Shown piece by piece: positions 15,329-23,742 of a stretch of 32,043 nt of DNA; the first letter of the stretch is position 1; each line of letters starts with the position of its first letter. This DNA is from Hyphomicrobiales bacterium (GTDB taxonomy: Bacteria > Pseudomonadota > Alphaproteobacteria > Rhizobiales > Beijerinckiaceae), in assembly GCA_947454055.1 (NCBI GenBank), contig CANGIS010000033.1, forward strand, positions 1 through 32,043, in the 5' to 3' direction. The notes under the pieces were generated by a model. It did not search any database and was not told where the DNA came from. It saw only the letters and a list, made by a program, of their open reading frames with translations. The position numbers were made by a program, and so were the translations under genes.

Positions 15329-16876
15329 ATGACGCACCCCGCAGATGATGCTTTTCTATCTCTCACCGGGATTTCGAAGCGCTATGGCGGCGTTCATGCC
15401 CTCAACAATGTTGATTTTCATTGTGGTCGCGGCAAGGTCCATGCCGTTCTTGGCGAGAACGGTGCCGGCAAGTCGACCCTTATCAAGATCATTTCGGGCG
15501 TTGTACGCCCCGATCAGGGCACCATGATGCTCGATGGTCAGATGGTCAATTTCCAATCCCCATCGGCCGCCAATGCGGCGGGGATTGTGTGTATTTTCCA
15601 AGAATTGTCGTTGATGCCGGATCTTACGGTTTCCGATAATATTTCGATCGCATCGCCACCCCGCAAATTCGGCCTCATCGACGCCAAGGCGCAGCGGATG
15701 CGGGCTGAAGAGTTGCTCGCTTCGATCGGCTGCGAAGATGTCAATCCGCTGATGCGGGTGCGTGATCTGCCTCTTTCACGTCGGCAGATGGTCGAGATTG
15801 CGAAAGCTCTGGGCAAGAGCCCCAAAATTCTCATTCTGGATGAAGCGACATCGGCTCTCACCAGTTCCGACGTTGAAAAAGTCTATGCGATGCTCGCCCG
15901 TTTGAAGGCGGAAGGCGTTGCCATTCTTTATATCTCGCATCGTATGCACGAAATCGAGGCGCTGGCAGATAATGCGTCGGTCTTCCGCAATGGCCGTCAC
16001 ATCGAAACATTTGCCAAGGGCACGCGTAACAACGACGAAATCGTGCAATTGATGATCGGCCGCGAAATTTCGGCCCACTTCCCGCCAAAGCCTGCGTTGA
16101 AGCGGCCGAAGCCTTTGCTCGAAATCGAGAATCTGTCGTGGGAAAACCGCCTCGACCATGTTTCGCTCTCGGTTGGCCGCGGTGAAATTGTTGGTCTTGG
16201 TGGTCTCGACGGCCAGGGTCAAAAAGAGTTGCTGCTTTCCCTGTTTGGCGTCCTCAAGCGCGTTGAAGGCGACGTGAAACTTGATGGCGTGAAGCAAAAT
16301 CTGACATCGCCCCGGGTTGCCAAAAGCGCCGGCGGCGGTATTGCGCTTGTTCCCGAAGATCGCAAGACCGAGGGGCTGATGCTGCCGATGTCGATCGCCG
16401 AAAATCTGGTGCTTGCATCGCTGGATGAATTAAGCGCCGGATCTCTGGTCGACGAGACGAAAGTTTCAGCCGCCGTGGCCGATGCCATTGAGCGGTTGAA
16501 GATCAAGATCGGCAGCCCCGAGGATGCGGTCTCCACGCTTTCCGGCGGCAACCAACAAAAGGTGGTCATTGCCAAATGGCTGATGACCAAGCCCGATGTT
16601 ATTTTGTTGAACGATCCTACCCGCGGCATCGATGTCGGCACCAAGCAGGAAATCTATCGCCTGCTGCGCGAGCTGGCGGATGAGGGAGCTGCAATCCTGT
16701 TCTACTCGACTGACTATGACGAGTTGATCGGTTCATGCGATCGCGTTGCCATCATGTATGACGGCCGGATCATTTCCGAGCTGGAAGGCGACGCCATCAA
16801 CGAAAAGTACATTGTTTCTGCTTCGCTCAATATTGCCGGACAAAAATCGAATGGAGGCGCGCATGTCGGCCACTAA
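15329..16876 (+). CDS. Sugar ABC transporter, duplicated ATP-binding protein (RbsA-like)
   Basis: 515 residues with two ABC domains. The first has Walker A GENGAGKST (42-50), a divergent signature LSRRQMVEIAKAL and Walker B ILILDEATSAL. The second has a degenerate Walker A (GLDGQGQKE), the signature LSGGNQQKVVIAKWL and Walker B-like VILLNDPTRGIDVG. This asymmetry is normal for RbsA, XylG and related proteins. It powers import of the bound sugar from the inner face of the membrane. It lies downstream of the binding protein terminator and overlaps the first permease gene by 14 nt. Confidence 0.95.
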   Translation: MTHPADDAFLSLTGISKRYGGVHALNNVDFHCGRGKVHAVLGENGAGKSTLIKIISGVVRPDQGTMMLDGQMVNFQSPSAANAAGIVCIFQELSLMPDLTVSDNISIASPPRKFGLIDAKAQRMRAEELLASIGCEDVNPLMRVRDLPLSRRQMVEIAKALGKSPKILILDEATSALTSSDVEKVYAMLARLKAEGVAILYISHRMHEIEALADNASVFRNGRHIETFAKGTRNNDEIVQLMIGREISAHFPPKPALKRPKPLLEIENLSWENRLDHVSLSVGRGEIVGLGGLDGQGQKELLLSLFGVLKRVEGDVKLDGVKQNLTSPRVAKSAGGGIALVPEDRKTEGLMLPMSIAENLVLASLDELSAGSLVDETKVSAAVADAIERLKIKIGSPEDAVSTLSGGNQQKVVIAKWLMTKPDVILLNDPTRGIDVGTKQEIYRLLRELADEGAAILFYSTDYDELIGSCDRVAIMYDGRIISELEGDAINEKYIVSASLNIAGQKSNGGAHVGH

Positions 16877-17918
16877 ATCATCCGACCTCGGTTTACGCCT
16901 TCGTCAGAATATGGGCTTCGCGATCGCGGTTGTGCTCTTCGCTGTCGTCTATTTCTTGTATCAATTGTCCCACCCGAAGGGATTTTCATCGCAGGTTTTT
17001 GTCCAGAACTCGAACGAGGTTTTCTCGCTCGCAATGCTGGCGATGGCCCAGACGGTTCCTGTGTTGATGGGCGGTCTCGATCTTTCGGTTGGTGCCGTGA
17101 TGACGTTGGTTGACTGTCTGGCCAGCCACGTTCTGGAAGGGTCCGGCTGGAGCATTTTCGGCGGCATTGTCTTGTGTCTTTTGACAGGCGCCGCTGCGGG
17201 TCTGGTTAATGGCTGTGTGGTTGTTTTCGGTCGCATCCAGCCCATCATCGCAACGCTCGCAACCGGCGCGATCTATATGGGCCTTGCCCTGTTCCTGCGA
17301 CCCATTCCGGGTGGCAAGATCAACGAGGATATCAATTGGGCGATGACCAATTCGCTCGCTGATTTCGCCGAAACAGTTGGTATTTTTGACGACGGAAAAG
17401 CCCCTTGGTTCCAAACCATTGCGGGCTTTCCGACCTCCCTTGTTTTTCTGATTGTCGTTGCCAGCGTGATCTGGATTCCTTTCCGTCGCTCGGTCACGGG
17501 TCGGACGGTCTATGCGATCGGATCTGCGGAGGGTGCAGCCTTCATGTCGGGTCTCAATATTGAGCGTGGCAAGCTGGCGGCCTTTACGTTGGCGGGCATC
17601 TTCGCTGGCATTGGTGGCATCTTTATGGCGATCCAGACATCGTCCGGCAATGCCGACATTCCGATGGCAGGCGCTTATACGTTGAGCTCCATCGCGTCCG
17701 TCGTTATCGGAGGCACGTCGCTTCTGGGTGGAACGGGTGGGGCGATCGGATCGATCTTCGGAACGCTCATTTTGAAAGTGATCTCTTTCAATTTCAGAAT
17801 CTTCGACATCGCGCCGCTGCTTCAGCCTCTCTTCGAGGGCCTTGTCCTGCTGGGTGCTGTCAGCCTTGGCGCTCTGAGCATCCTGCGTGTGAAAAACCAA
17901 CTGGAGTTATTCCGTTGA
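16863..17918 (+). CDS. Sugar ABC transporter permease (RbsC-like), first
   Basis: 351 residues from the ATG at 16863, which has GGAGG 5 nt upstream inside the end of the ATPase gene. Many hydrophobic helices are present: FAIAVVLFAVVYFLYQL, a VPVLMGGLDLSVGAVMTLVD region, and GGIVLCLLTGAAAGLVNG. The conserved permease segment AGIFAGIGGIFMAIQTSSG is followed by YTLSSIASVVIGGTSLLGG near the C-terminus. It belongs to the BPD_transp_2 family and pairs with the next gene as a heterodimeric channel. RbsC often acts as a homodimer, so two different permeases point to a branch of the sugar importer family that uses a pair. Confidence 0.93.
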   Translation: MSATKSSDLGLRLRQNMGFAIAVVLFAVVYFLYQLSHPKGFSSQVFVQNSNEVFSLAMLAMAQTVPVLMGGLDLSVGAVMTLVDCLASHVLEGSGWSIFGGIVLCLLTGAAAGLVNGCVVVFGRIQPIIATLATGAIYMGLALFLRPIPGGKINEDINWAMTNSLADFAETVGIFDDGKAPWFQTIAGFPTSLVFLIVVASVIWIPFRRSVTGRTVYAIGSAEGAAFMSGLNIERGKLAAFTLAGIFAGIGGIFMAIQTSSGNADIPMAGAYTLSSIASVVIGGTSLLGGTGGAIGSIFGTLILKVISFNFRIFDIAPLLQPLFEGLVLLGAVSLGALSILRVKNQLELFR

Positions 17919-18889
17919 CCGATATGACACGATTTTCGCCCCTTTCCCGTCTCTCGCGCGATGATAAGCCCATCGCAATTGCGGCGATGTTCATCCTGGT
18001 CATTCTGATCGCCGGCACCTGTTATACGCTGGTGCGGTTCGGCAATGCGCCCTTGCTGACGCCGGCCTATTTGATCCAGCAACTCCAGATCGGGTCATTT
18101 TTGGGGATCATCGCGGCTGGCATGATGCTGGTCATCCTGATCTCGCAGATTGATCTGTCCGTGCCTTGGACGCTGGCCGCCGGAGCCATGACGGCAACCG
18201 CTGTCGGTGGTGAATGGGCCTTGCCAGCGGCCTTGGGTGTGGGCCTGTTCGTGGGCCTGCTGAATGGCTTTGGTGTGGCCTATCTGCGCATTCCGTCGAT
18301 GATCTTCACGCTCGGGGTCAATGCCGTGATGCGCGGGTTGATGGTGGCGCAAACCGGCGGCTTTGCTCCGCAAACGGCTGCGACCGATTTGATGCGCTAC
18401 ATAGCAGCCGAACGGACGTTTGGTGTTCCCCACGCGATCTTTGTCTGGTTGGCGATTTCCATCGGCATGGTGATCTTGCTGCGCAAAACAACGTTCGGAC
18501 GGGCCATCTATGCCATCGGCAATAAAGAAGCGGCAGCCTATCTATCGGGTGTTGCGACGCGCCGGGTGACAATCCTCGCTTTCGTGATGTGCAGCGTGGC
18601 GGCAAGCCTCTCAGGCGTTCTCCTCGCGGGCTATGCCACCAAGGCCTATCAGGGCATGGGCGATGCCTATGTGTTGCCGGCCATTGCGGCGGTTGTCATT
18701 GGCGGAACCAATATTCTGGGCGGCCGCGGCCGCTACCTGGGCACTGTTGTCGGCGTGATCCTGATCGTTCTGCTTAACAGCGTTTTATCGATCATGGAAA
18801 TGCCGGAGGCGGGTCGCCAGATTATCTATGGTTTGGTCATTATTTCCATGCTTCTCGTTTATGGACGGGGCGAAAAAGTAGCCTCGTAA
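17915..18889 (+). CDS. Sugar ABC transporter permease (RbsC-like), second
   Basis: 324 residues. The TTG at 17915 overlaps the stop of the first permease (TTGA) and has TGGAG about 9 nt upstream; an ATG lies three codons later at 17924. It has the same family layout as its neighbour: AAGMMLVILISQIDLSVPWTLAAGAM, VGLLNGFGVAYLRIPSMIFTLGVNAVMRGL, FGRAIYAIGNKEAAAYLSGV and VLPAIAAVVIGGTNILGGRG. It is an integral inner-membrane protein that forms the translocation path with the first permease. A strong terminator follows. Confidence 0.92.
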   Translation: MTDMTRFSPLSRLSRDDKPIAIAAMFILVILIAGTCYTLVRFGNAPLLTPAYLIQQLQIGSFLGIIAAGMMLVILISQIDLSVPWTLAAGAMTATAVGGEWALPAALGVGLFVGLLNGFGVAYLRIPSMIFTLGVNAVMRGLMVAQTGGFAPQTAATDLMRYIAAERTFGVPHAIFVWLAISIGMVILLRKTTFGRAIYAIGNKEAAAYLSGVATRRVTILAFVMCSVAASLSGVLLAGYATKAYQGMGDAYVLPAIAAVVIGGTNILGGRGRYLGTVVGVILIVLLNSVLSIMEMPEAGRQIIYGLVIISMLLVYGRGEKVAS

Positions 18890-18950
18890 AGCCCGGCCAC
18901 CGCGGTGCCCGTGTTCATCGCAAGAATGGACCGCACGGCAGCAGAAACAC

Positions 18951-18982
18951 AAAAAGGCCACGCAAGGAGCGTGGCCTTTTTT
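18951..18982 (+). terminator. Intrinsic terminator after the sugar transporter operon
   Basis: A stem of AAAAAGGCCACGC (18951-18963) with GCGTGGCC plus T-run (18969-18982) and a 5-nt loop. It is nearly symmetrical, so it could also work on the other strand. It closes the transporter operon. The 220 bp after it (to 19205) hold no gene I can support. Confidence 0.9.
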
Positions 18983-19205
18983 GATATGGGACGTGGGAGA
19001 GGAACTCACGCCTTTAGGCCGAATGGGTTGAGATGTGGTAAGTGCGCGACCCCGCAGGCCAAATGGGACCTTTGACGCTGTCGATGGTGTCGGCGATACC
19101 GATGCTAGATTGTGGGCATGTCCCTCGGCCATGGATGCAAGCGATGCCCTTGACGCCCATATACAGTTTTCTGCGGCAAAAGCCGCTTAATCAGGAGAGC
19201 CTATC

Positions 19206-19553
19206 ATGTCGATTGCCAGCCTCATTTCGCGTCTGTTCAGTTCGTCGAGCGTTCCTGCCATCGAACACGAGGATATGCAGATAGCCGTTGAAAGCGGGGA
19301 GTGTCACATTGTCGATGTGCGCGAACCGAACGAATATGCCGCAGGCCATATTCCGGGCGCCCAGAGCTATCCGTTATCCTCTTTTGATCCGGCCAAATTG
19401 CCCACCGGCAAGCCGCTGATTCTGGTTTGTCAGGCGGGGGGACGCTCCGTGCGCGCGTTGCAGGCGACACTGGATTCAGGCAGAAAGGACGTTGTCCATT
19501 ACGCGCCCGGCACGGGTGGCTGGCTAGGGCGCGGTGGACCTGTCACGCGTTGA
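19206..19553 (+). CDS. Rhodanese-like domain protein
   Basis: 115 residues, one rhodanese domain. It has the CH2A-like start IVDVREPNEYAAGHIPGA, then PLSSFDPAKL and the active-site loop LVCQAGGRSVRA with the catalytic cysteine in CQAGGRS. The usual role is transfer of sulfane sulfur through a cysteine persulfide; the acceptor is unknown. No signal peptide is convincing, so it is probably cytosolic. AGGAG lies a few bases before the ATG. It precedes the bd oxidase genes by 46 bp in the same direction and may be co-transcribed with them. Confidence 0.88.
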   Translation: MSIASLISRLFSSSSVPAIEHEDMQIAVESGECHIVDVREPNEYAAGHIPGAQSYPLSSFDPAKLPTGKPLILVCQAGGRSVRALQATLDSGRKDVVHYAPGTGGWLGRGGPVTR

Positions 19554-19599
19554 ATTGAGGTTATGTTCGGGCGCAAGCTCGCCTATAGGGTTCTAAACG

Positions 19600-21021
19600 A
19601 TGGTCGTCTTCGATGCTCTAAGTCTGGCCCGAATGCAGTTTGCGTTTACCGTCAGTTTCCACATTATTTTCCCAGCGTTTTCGATCGGTCTTGCGAGCTA
19701 TCTTGCTGTGCTCAATGGATTGTGGATCTGGACGGAGCGCTCCGTTTTTCTCGATCTTTTCAATTATTGGAAAAAGATTTTTGCCGTCGCTTTCGGCATG
19801 GGCGTCGTCTCGGGTATCGTGATGAGCTATCAGTTCGGGGCGAATTGGAGCGTATTTTCTGACAAAGCGGGCCCCGTTATCGGACCGCTTCTCGGATACG
19901 AGGTGTTGTCCGCTTTCTTCCTCGAAGCAGGATTTCTCGGCGTGATGCTGTTCGGCCTGCAACGGGTCGGCCGACGATTGCATTTCTTCGCAACGGTAAT
20001 GGTGGCCTTCGGCACCTTCATGTCGGCCTTCTGGATTTTGGCGGTCAGCAGCTGGATGCAGACGCCTCAGGGTTATGCCATTAACGCGGCCGGACAATTT
20101 ATTGTGACCGATTGGTTCGCCGTTATTTTTAATCCGTCCTTTCCCTATCGCCTTGTCCATATGCTGCTTGCCGCTTACCTCACGACGGCCTTTGTGGTTG
20201 GTGCGGTGAGTGGACTTCATTTGCTTCGCAACCGCCACAATGAAGCGACGCGGATCATGTTCTCGATGGCCATGTGGATGGCTGCGATTGTCGCGCCAAT
20301 CCAGATTTTGGCGGGAGATGTACACGGCATCAACACGGTTCAATATCAGCCCGCAAAAATTGCGGCGATGGAAGGCGATTACGAGACGCAGGCCGGCGCC
20401 CCGCTTATTCTGTTCGGCATTCCAAATCCTGCTGCCGAGCGGATTGATTACGCAATTGAAATTCCGAAACTTGGCTCTTTGATCCTGACCCGCGATCCGG
20501 ATGGGATTGTAAGGGGCTTGAAGGAATGGCCGGTAGACCAGCGTCCTCCTGTCTCGGTCATTTTCTGGAGTTTCCGGGTCATGGTGGCGCTGGGCATGGC
20601 GATGCTGGCGGTAGGCGTCTGGAGCCTCGTCGGGCGCGCACGAGGGACGCTTTATGAGGCGCGATGGTTGCATCGCGCCGCCATCGTGATGGGTCCATCC
20701 GGCTTTCTCGCCGTGTTGGCGGGTTGGATTACCACGGAGGTCGGACGCCAGCCCTATACGGTCTACGGTTTACTGACCACCGTGCGGTCGGCCTCGCCGA
20801 TTGACGCTGCCGCCATTGGTGCCTCGCTGATTGCCTTTATTCTCGTCTATTTTACGCTGTTCGGGGCGGGTCTGTTTTATATTTTCCGCCTGATGAACAA
20901 GGCGCCGCAGCCCTCCGAAGGGGAACTTGCCCCGCATGAACCGATCCGCGCGGGCGGCATTATGCCCGCTCCTGTCATGCAGGCCGATGCTGCCGCTTTG
21001 TCAACGAACTTTGGGGCATGA
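19600..21021 (+). CDS. cioA: Cytochrome bd-type (cyanide-insensitive) ubiquinol oxidase subunit I
   Basis: 473 residues, the short-Q-loop class of bd oxidase subunit I. The N-terminal RMQFAFTVSFHIIFPAFSIG carries the heme b595 histidine ligand, and GYEVLSAFFLEAGFLGVMLF contains conserved glutamates. SSWMQTPQGYAI lies before the Q-loop, and VGRQPYTVYGLL is the conserved late segment. There are about nine hydrophobic helices. It oxidises quinol and reduces oxygen to water in the inner membrane without pumping protons. The stop overlaps the start of the next gene (ATGA). The CIO subclass is assigned on length and on the accompanying DUF2474 gene; the symbol cydA would also be used. Confidence 0.93.
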   Translation: MVVFDALSLARMQFAFTVSFHIIFPAFSIGLASYLAVLNGLWIWTERSVFLDLFNYWKKIFAVAFGMGVVSGIVMSYQFGANWSVFSDKAGPVIGPLLGYEVLSAFFLEAGFLGVMLFGLQRVGRRLHFFATVMVAFGTFMSAFWILAVSSWMQTPQGYAINAAGQFIVTDWFAVIFNPSFPYRLVHMLLAAYLTTAFVVGAVSGLHLLRNRHNEATRIMFSMAMWMAAIVAPIQILAGDVHGINTVQYQPAKIAAMEGDYETQAGAPLILFGIPNPAAERIDYAIEIPKLGSLILTRDPDGIVRGLKEWPVDQRPPVSVIFWSFRVMVALGMAMLAVGVWSLVGRARGTLYEARWLHRAAIVMGPSGFLAVLAGWITTEVGRQPYTVYGLLTTVRSASPIDAAAIGASLIAFILVYFTLFGAGLFYIFRLMNKAPQPSEGELAPHEPIRAGGIMPAPVMQADAAALSTNFGA

Positions 21022-22028
21022 CCATGACGCTCGATCTTCCCTTTATCTGGGCCGGCCTGATCGCAGTCGCGGTCTTGGCGTATGTCCTGCTTGACGGTTT
21101 TGATCTGGGCGTGGGTATCCTCTTTGCCTTCATCAAAGGTGAGAAAAACCGCGACCAGATGATGAATTCGGTGGCGCCGGTATGGGATGGCAACGAGACA
21201 TGGCTGGTGCTGGGTGGAGGCGGTCTCTTTGCTGTCTTTCCGCTGGCCTATGCCATCATCATGCCGGCGCTTTACGCGCCGCTTATGGTCATGCTGCTCG
21301 GTCTTATTTTTCGCGGTGTGGCGTTTGAATTCCGCTGGAAGACCAAGCGCGGCCAGTTTTTGTGGGATTGGGCGTTTGCCGGCGGCTCCACCTTCGCGGG
21401 ATTTGCTCAAGGTGTGGCCCTGGGTGCATTGGTGCAGGGCATTCCGGTGGCGGATCGTGCCTATGCGGGGGGATGGTGGAATTGGCTGACCCCCTTCAGC
21501 GTGCTGACGGGGGTAGCCTTGGTCGTCGGCTATACGCTGTTGGGCGCGACATGGCTGATTTTGAAGACCGAAGGCGAGGTGCAGGACAGCGCCTATCGTG
21601 CGGCACGATGGGTGGGCCCTGCAACGCTGCTTTTCATTCTCATTTTCAGCGCATGGACGCCCTTTCTCAACGACATTTATCTCCACCGCTGGCTGGCGTG
21701 GCCGCAGGTGCTGCTGGTTGTGCCGGTTCCGATGATGGTTTTAATATCGGCAGCACTGTTGCTTCGCGGCATCCTGCATCGCCACGAGCTCAGTCCGTTC
21801 CTATCCGCGCTTTCCCTGTTTGTGGTCAGTTTTATCGGCCTTGGCATCAGCTTTTATCCGCATATCGTGCCCAATAGCCTTACGATCTGGGAAGCTGCGG
21901 CACCCGAAAACAGTTTGGGATTTTTGCTGGTGGGCGCTGTCGTCCTGATCCCGACGATCCTGGTATATACGGCCTATGCCTATTGGGTCTTCAGAGGCAA
22001 GGTGAAGGCCGAAGGTGGCTATCATTGA
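21018..22028 (+). CDS. cioB: Cytochrome bd-type ubiquinol oxidase subunit II
   Basis: 336 residues. The opening helix LPFIWAGLIAVAVLAYVLLDGFDLGVG is the hallmark of CydB, with VAPVWDGNETWLVLGGGGLFAVFPLAYA following. Further helices span LLVVPVPMMVLISAALLLRGI and the C-terminal SLGFLLVGAVVLIPTILVYTAYAYWVF. It forms the membrane heterodimer with subunit I. The start ATG at 21018 overlaps the cioA stop; a second ATG at 21024 is possible. Length is typical for the CIO class. Confidence 0.94.
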   Translation: MTMTLDLPFIWAGLIAVAVLAYVLLDGFDLGVGILFAFIKGEKNRDQMMNSVAPVWDGNETWLVLGGGGLFAVFPLAYAIIMPALYAPLMVMLLGLIFRGVAFEFRWKTKRGQFLWDWAFAGGSTFAGFAQGVALGALVQGIPVADRAYAGGWWNWLTPFSVLTGVALVVGYTLLGATWLILKTEGEVQDSAYRAARWVGPATLLFILIFSAWTPFLNDIYLHRWLAWPQVLLVVPVPMMVLISAALLLRGILHRHELSPFLSALSLFVVSFIGLGISFYPHIVPNSLTIWEAAAPENSLGFLLVGAVVLIPTILVYTAYAYWVFRGKVKAEGGYH

Positions 22029-22174
22029 CAGCCGAGACGCAGGCGGGGAACCAAACGATCAAAGCCGCCCGATCATCGGTATGGCGCAAGCTTGGGTGGT
22101 TTGTGCTGTTATGGCTATCGAGCGTTCTGCTCGTGGCTATGATAGGCTACGGCATTAAGCTTGTGCTGACATAG
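22025..22174 (+). CDS. DUF2474 small membrane subunit of bd oxidase (CydX-like)
   Basis: 49 residues from a TTG at 22025 that overlaps the cioB stop (TTGA). The protein is TAETQAGNQTIKAARSSVWR followed by KLGWFVLLWLSSVLLVAMIG, a single transmembrane helix, then YGIKLVLT. It matches the pattern of DUF2474 proteins that accompany CIO-type bd oxidases and are thought to be small accessory subunits like CydX. It is easily missed because it is short and has a TTG start. No other start fits: the frame is open upstream but only inside cioB. Confidence 0.75.
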   Translation: MTAETQAGNQTIKAARSSVWRKLGWFVLLWLSSVLLVAMIGYGIKLVLT

Positions 22175-22227
22175 ACCAATTTAAAAAATGCGACCTTCAC
22201 GGGTTAGCCGTGTCCGTTGGCCTTTGC

Positions 22228-22446
22228 TTAAACGGCCTCATCAGGGTCGGGGCGTTCCATCCAGCGGATCAGGGGCATCATGGGGATGATCCAGGAAAGG
22301 CCGGCAACGGCGTAATAGATGTCCTGCCAGATTTTGTCGGCATCCTGCAAACGTCCTTGCGCGATCATCATGGCGATGAGGCTATAGAGGCAGACGAAAA
22401 CCAGCATGGTGATCGCACCGATCAATTTACGGGTTCTGCGGCGCAT
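22228..22446 (-). CDS. DUF2842 small membrane protein
   Basis: 72 residues from the ATG at 22446, which has AGGAG 9 nt upstream; a longer frame begins at 22539 without good support. The sequence begins MRRRTRKLIGAITMLVFVCL and has two hydrophobic segments (MLVFVCLYSLIAMMIA and YYAVAGLSWIIPMMPLI) ending RWMERPDP. This is the pattern of DUF2842, a family common in Alphaproteobacteria with no assigned function. It diverges from the heme A synthase gene and converges with the DUF2474 gene; a short stem CACGG/CCGTG (22198-22212) lies between the convergent genes. Confidence 0.8.
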   Translation of the reverse strand: MRRRTRKLIGAITMLVFVCLYSLIAMMIAQGRLQDADKIWQDIYYAVAGLSWIIPMMPLIRWMERPDPDEAV

Positions 22447-22558
22447 GGCGGGTTTCTCCTGAACAGGGCGTGTGCGGCAATACGGATGATTGCCGCTGGA
22501 TGACGGCGGGACTATGTAAGCGCAATGCCTGTGTTTCAAGTCCAGAAAGTATCACGCC

Positions 22559-23629
22559 ATGCGCTCGCCTGCCAATTCCCTCCCGCTTGATGCCGCTTCC
22601 CGTATGGCGCCAAATGGCCAAGGCTTACTGAGGATGTGGCTATTTTCGATTGCCGGCCTCGTCTTTTTGATGGTTCTGGTGGGCGGAGCAACGCGGCTGA
22701 CCGGCTCGGGGCTTTCGATTACCGAGTGGAACCCGATTATGGGCGCCATTCCGCCGCTGACCGATCAGGCATGGCTCGACGCTTTCGAGAAATACAAAGC
22801 CATCCCGCAATACAAGCTTGTGAATGAGGGAATGGCACTCGGCGATTTCAAGTTCATTTTCTGGTGGGAGTGGTCGCACCGCCAGCTCGGTCGTGCCATG
22901 GGACTGGTGTTTGCCCTTGGCTTTGTCGGATTTTTGGTGACGGGCCGGATGCGGGGCAGCTTGGCGCTCAAAGTGCTCGGGATCGGGCTGCTGGGCGGGC
23001 TTCAGGGTGGTATCGGCTGGCTGATGGTCAAGTCCGGCCTCGATGATGGCATGACGGCGGTGGCACCCATCAGGCTGATGTTCCATCTCACCATGGCGTC
23101 GCTGATTTATACGCTGATTGTGATGGTTGCGACCTCGCTGGGTCGTTCGCGGGGCGAGGTCGCCCCTTCCGCCATCACCCGCGGCGCGACCATCGCGCTG
23201 ATACTGGCCCTGCTCCAGATTGCGCTGGGCGCTTTGGTGGCCGGCTCAAAGGCGGGTTTGACGTGGAACACCTGGCCCCTCATCGACGGACAATTCATCC
23301 CGCGTTCGGACCTTTTGTTTTCGGTCACACCAACCATCGAAAACTTCGTCGACAATACCGCTCTCGTGCAGTTCGATCACCGCATGACCGCTTATTTGCT
23401 GTTGGCGGCTGCCGTTTGGCATAGCTTTAGGGTTACCCATGCCATGCCCGGAACGAGCGCGCAGAAGCGTGCCATGGTCAATGCCGGATTGGTTGGCGGT
23501 CAAGCGGTGATCGGCATTTTGACGCTGCTCTACGCCGTACCCTTATGGCTCGGCCTCGTGCATCAGGCCTTTGCCTTCGTCGTGCTCGGCATGGTGGCTG
23601 TCCACCGAGCCGCTCTGGCACGGGGTTAA
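22559..23629 (+). CDS. ctaA: Heme A synthase (COX15-type)
   Basis: 356 residues with about eight membrane helices. The four heme-linked histidine regions of the COX15/CtaA family are visible: FWWEWSHRQLGRAMG, RLMFHLTMASLIY, LVQFDHRMTAYLLLAA and LGLVHQAFAFVVLG. The first loop has GGATRLTGSGLSITEWNPIMGAIPP, a strong signature of the alphaproteobacterial/mitochondrial type. It converts heme O to heme A for aa3-type cytochrome oxidase, so the cell has at least one heme A oxidase elsewhere besides the bd oxidase here. The start ATG at 22559 lacks a strong ribosome-binding site. Confidence 0.95.
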   Translation: MRSPANSLPLDAASRMAPNGQGLLRMWLFSIAGLVFLMVLVGGATRLTGSGLSITEWNPIMGAIPPLTDQAWLDAFEKYKAIPQYKLVNEGMALGDFKFIFWWEWSHRQLGRAMGLVFALGFVGFLVTGRMRGSLALKVLGIGLLGGLQGGIGWLMVKSGLDDGMTAVAPIRLMFHLTMASLIYTLIVMVATSLGRSRGEVAPSAITRGATIALILALLQIALGALVAGSKAGLTWNTWPLIDGQFIPRSDLLFSVTPTIENFVDNTALVQFDHRMTAYLLLAAAVWHSFRVTHAMPGTSAQKRAMVNAGLVGGQAVIGILTLLYAVPLWLGLVHQAFAFVVLGMVAVHRAALARG

Positions 23630-23679
23630 GCGCTGTCGCCGGCATCTCTGCCTTCTGCCTCAAACCGGCGAACCGCGAT

Positions 23680-23742
23680 CTAGCCGATTGAAAGCAACAA
23701 GCAGGGAAGGACGAAGTTTGCGTAGATGAAAAGTACGGTCAT
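23680..23742 (-). CDS. Putative 20-residue hydrophobic microprotein
   Basis: The frame encodes MTVLFIYANFVLPCLLLSIG. Its ATG (23742-23740) overlaps the TGA of the 77-residue gene upstream (ATGA), and AAGGA lies 8 nt before the start. The peptide is almost entirely hydrophobic and could span the membrane once. The overlap plus a good ribosome-binding site argues that it is translated, coupled to the upstream gene. I do not recognise a family. It could be chance, since such a short frame carries little statistical weight. Confidence 0.45.
   Translation of the reverse strand: MTVLFIYANFVLPCLLLSIG

Noticed and set aside
16986-17900. Long minus-strand open frame opposite the first permease gene
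   Set aside because: Translation is a charged, low-complexity sequence with no domain. The plus strand carries a clear BPD_transp_2 permease with a strong ribosome-binding site.
18983-19205. Possible small RNA or tRNA in the gap before the rhodanese gene
   Set aside because: No cloverleaf, no terminator of its own and no recognisable conserved RNA.
19554-19862. Plus-strand frame starting at 19563 ahead of cioA
   Set aside because: It runs into cioA in a different frame and has no membrane-oxidase similarity; the cioA frame with the conserved histidine helix is clear.
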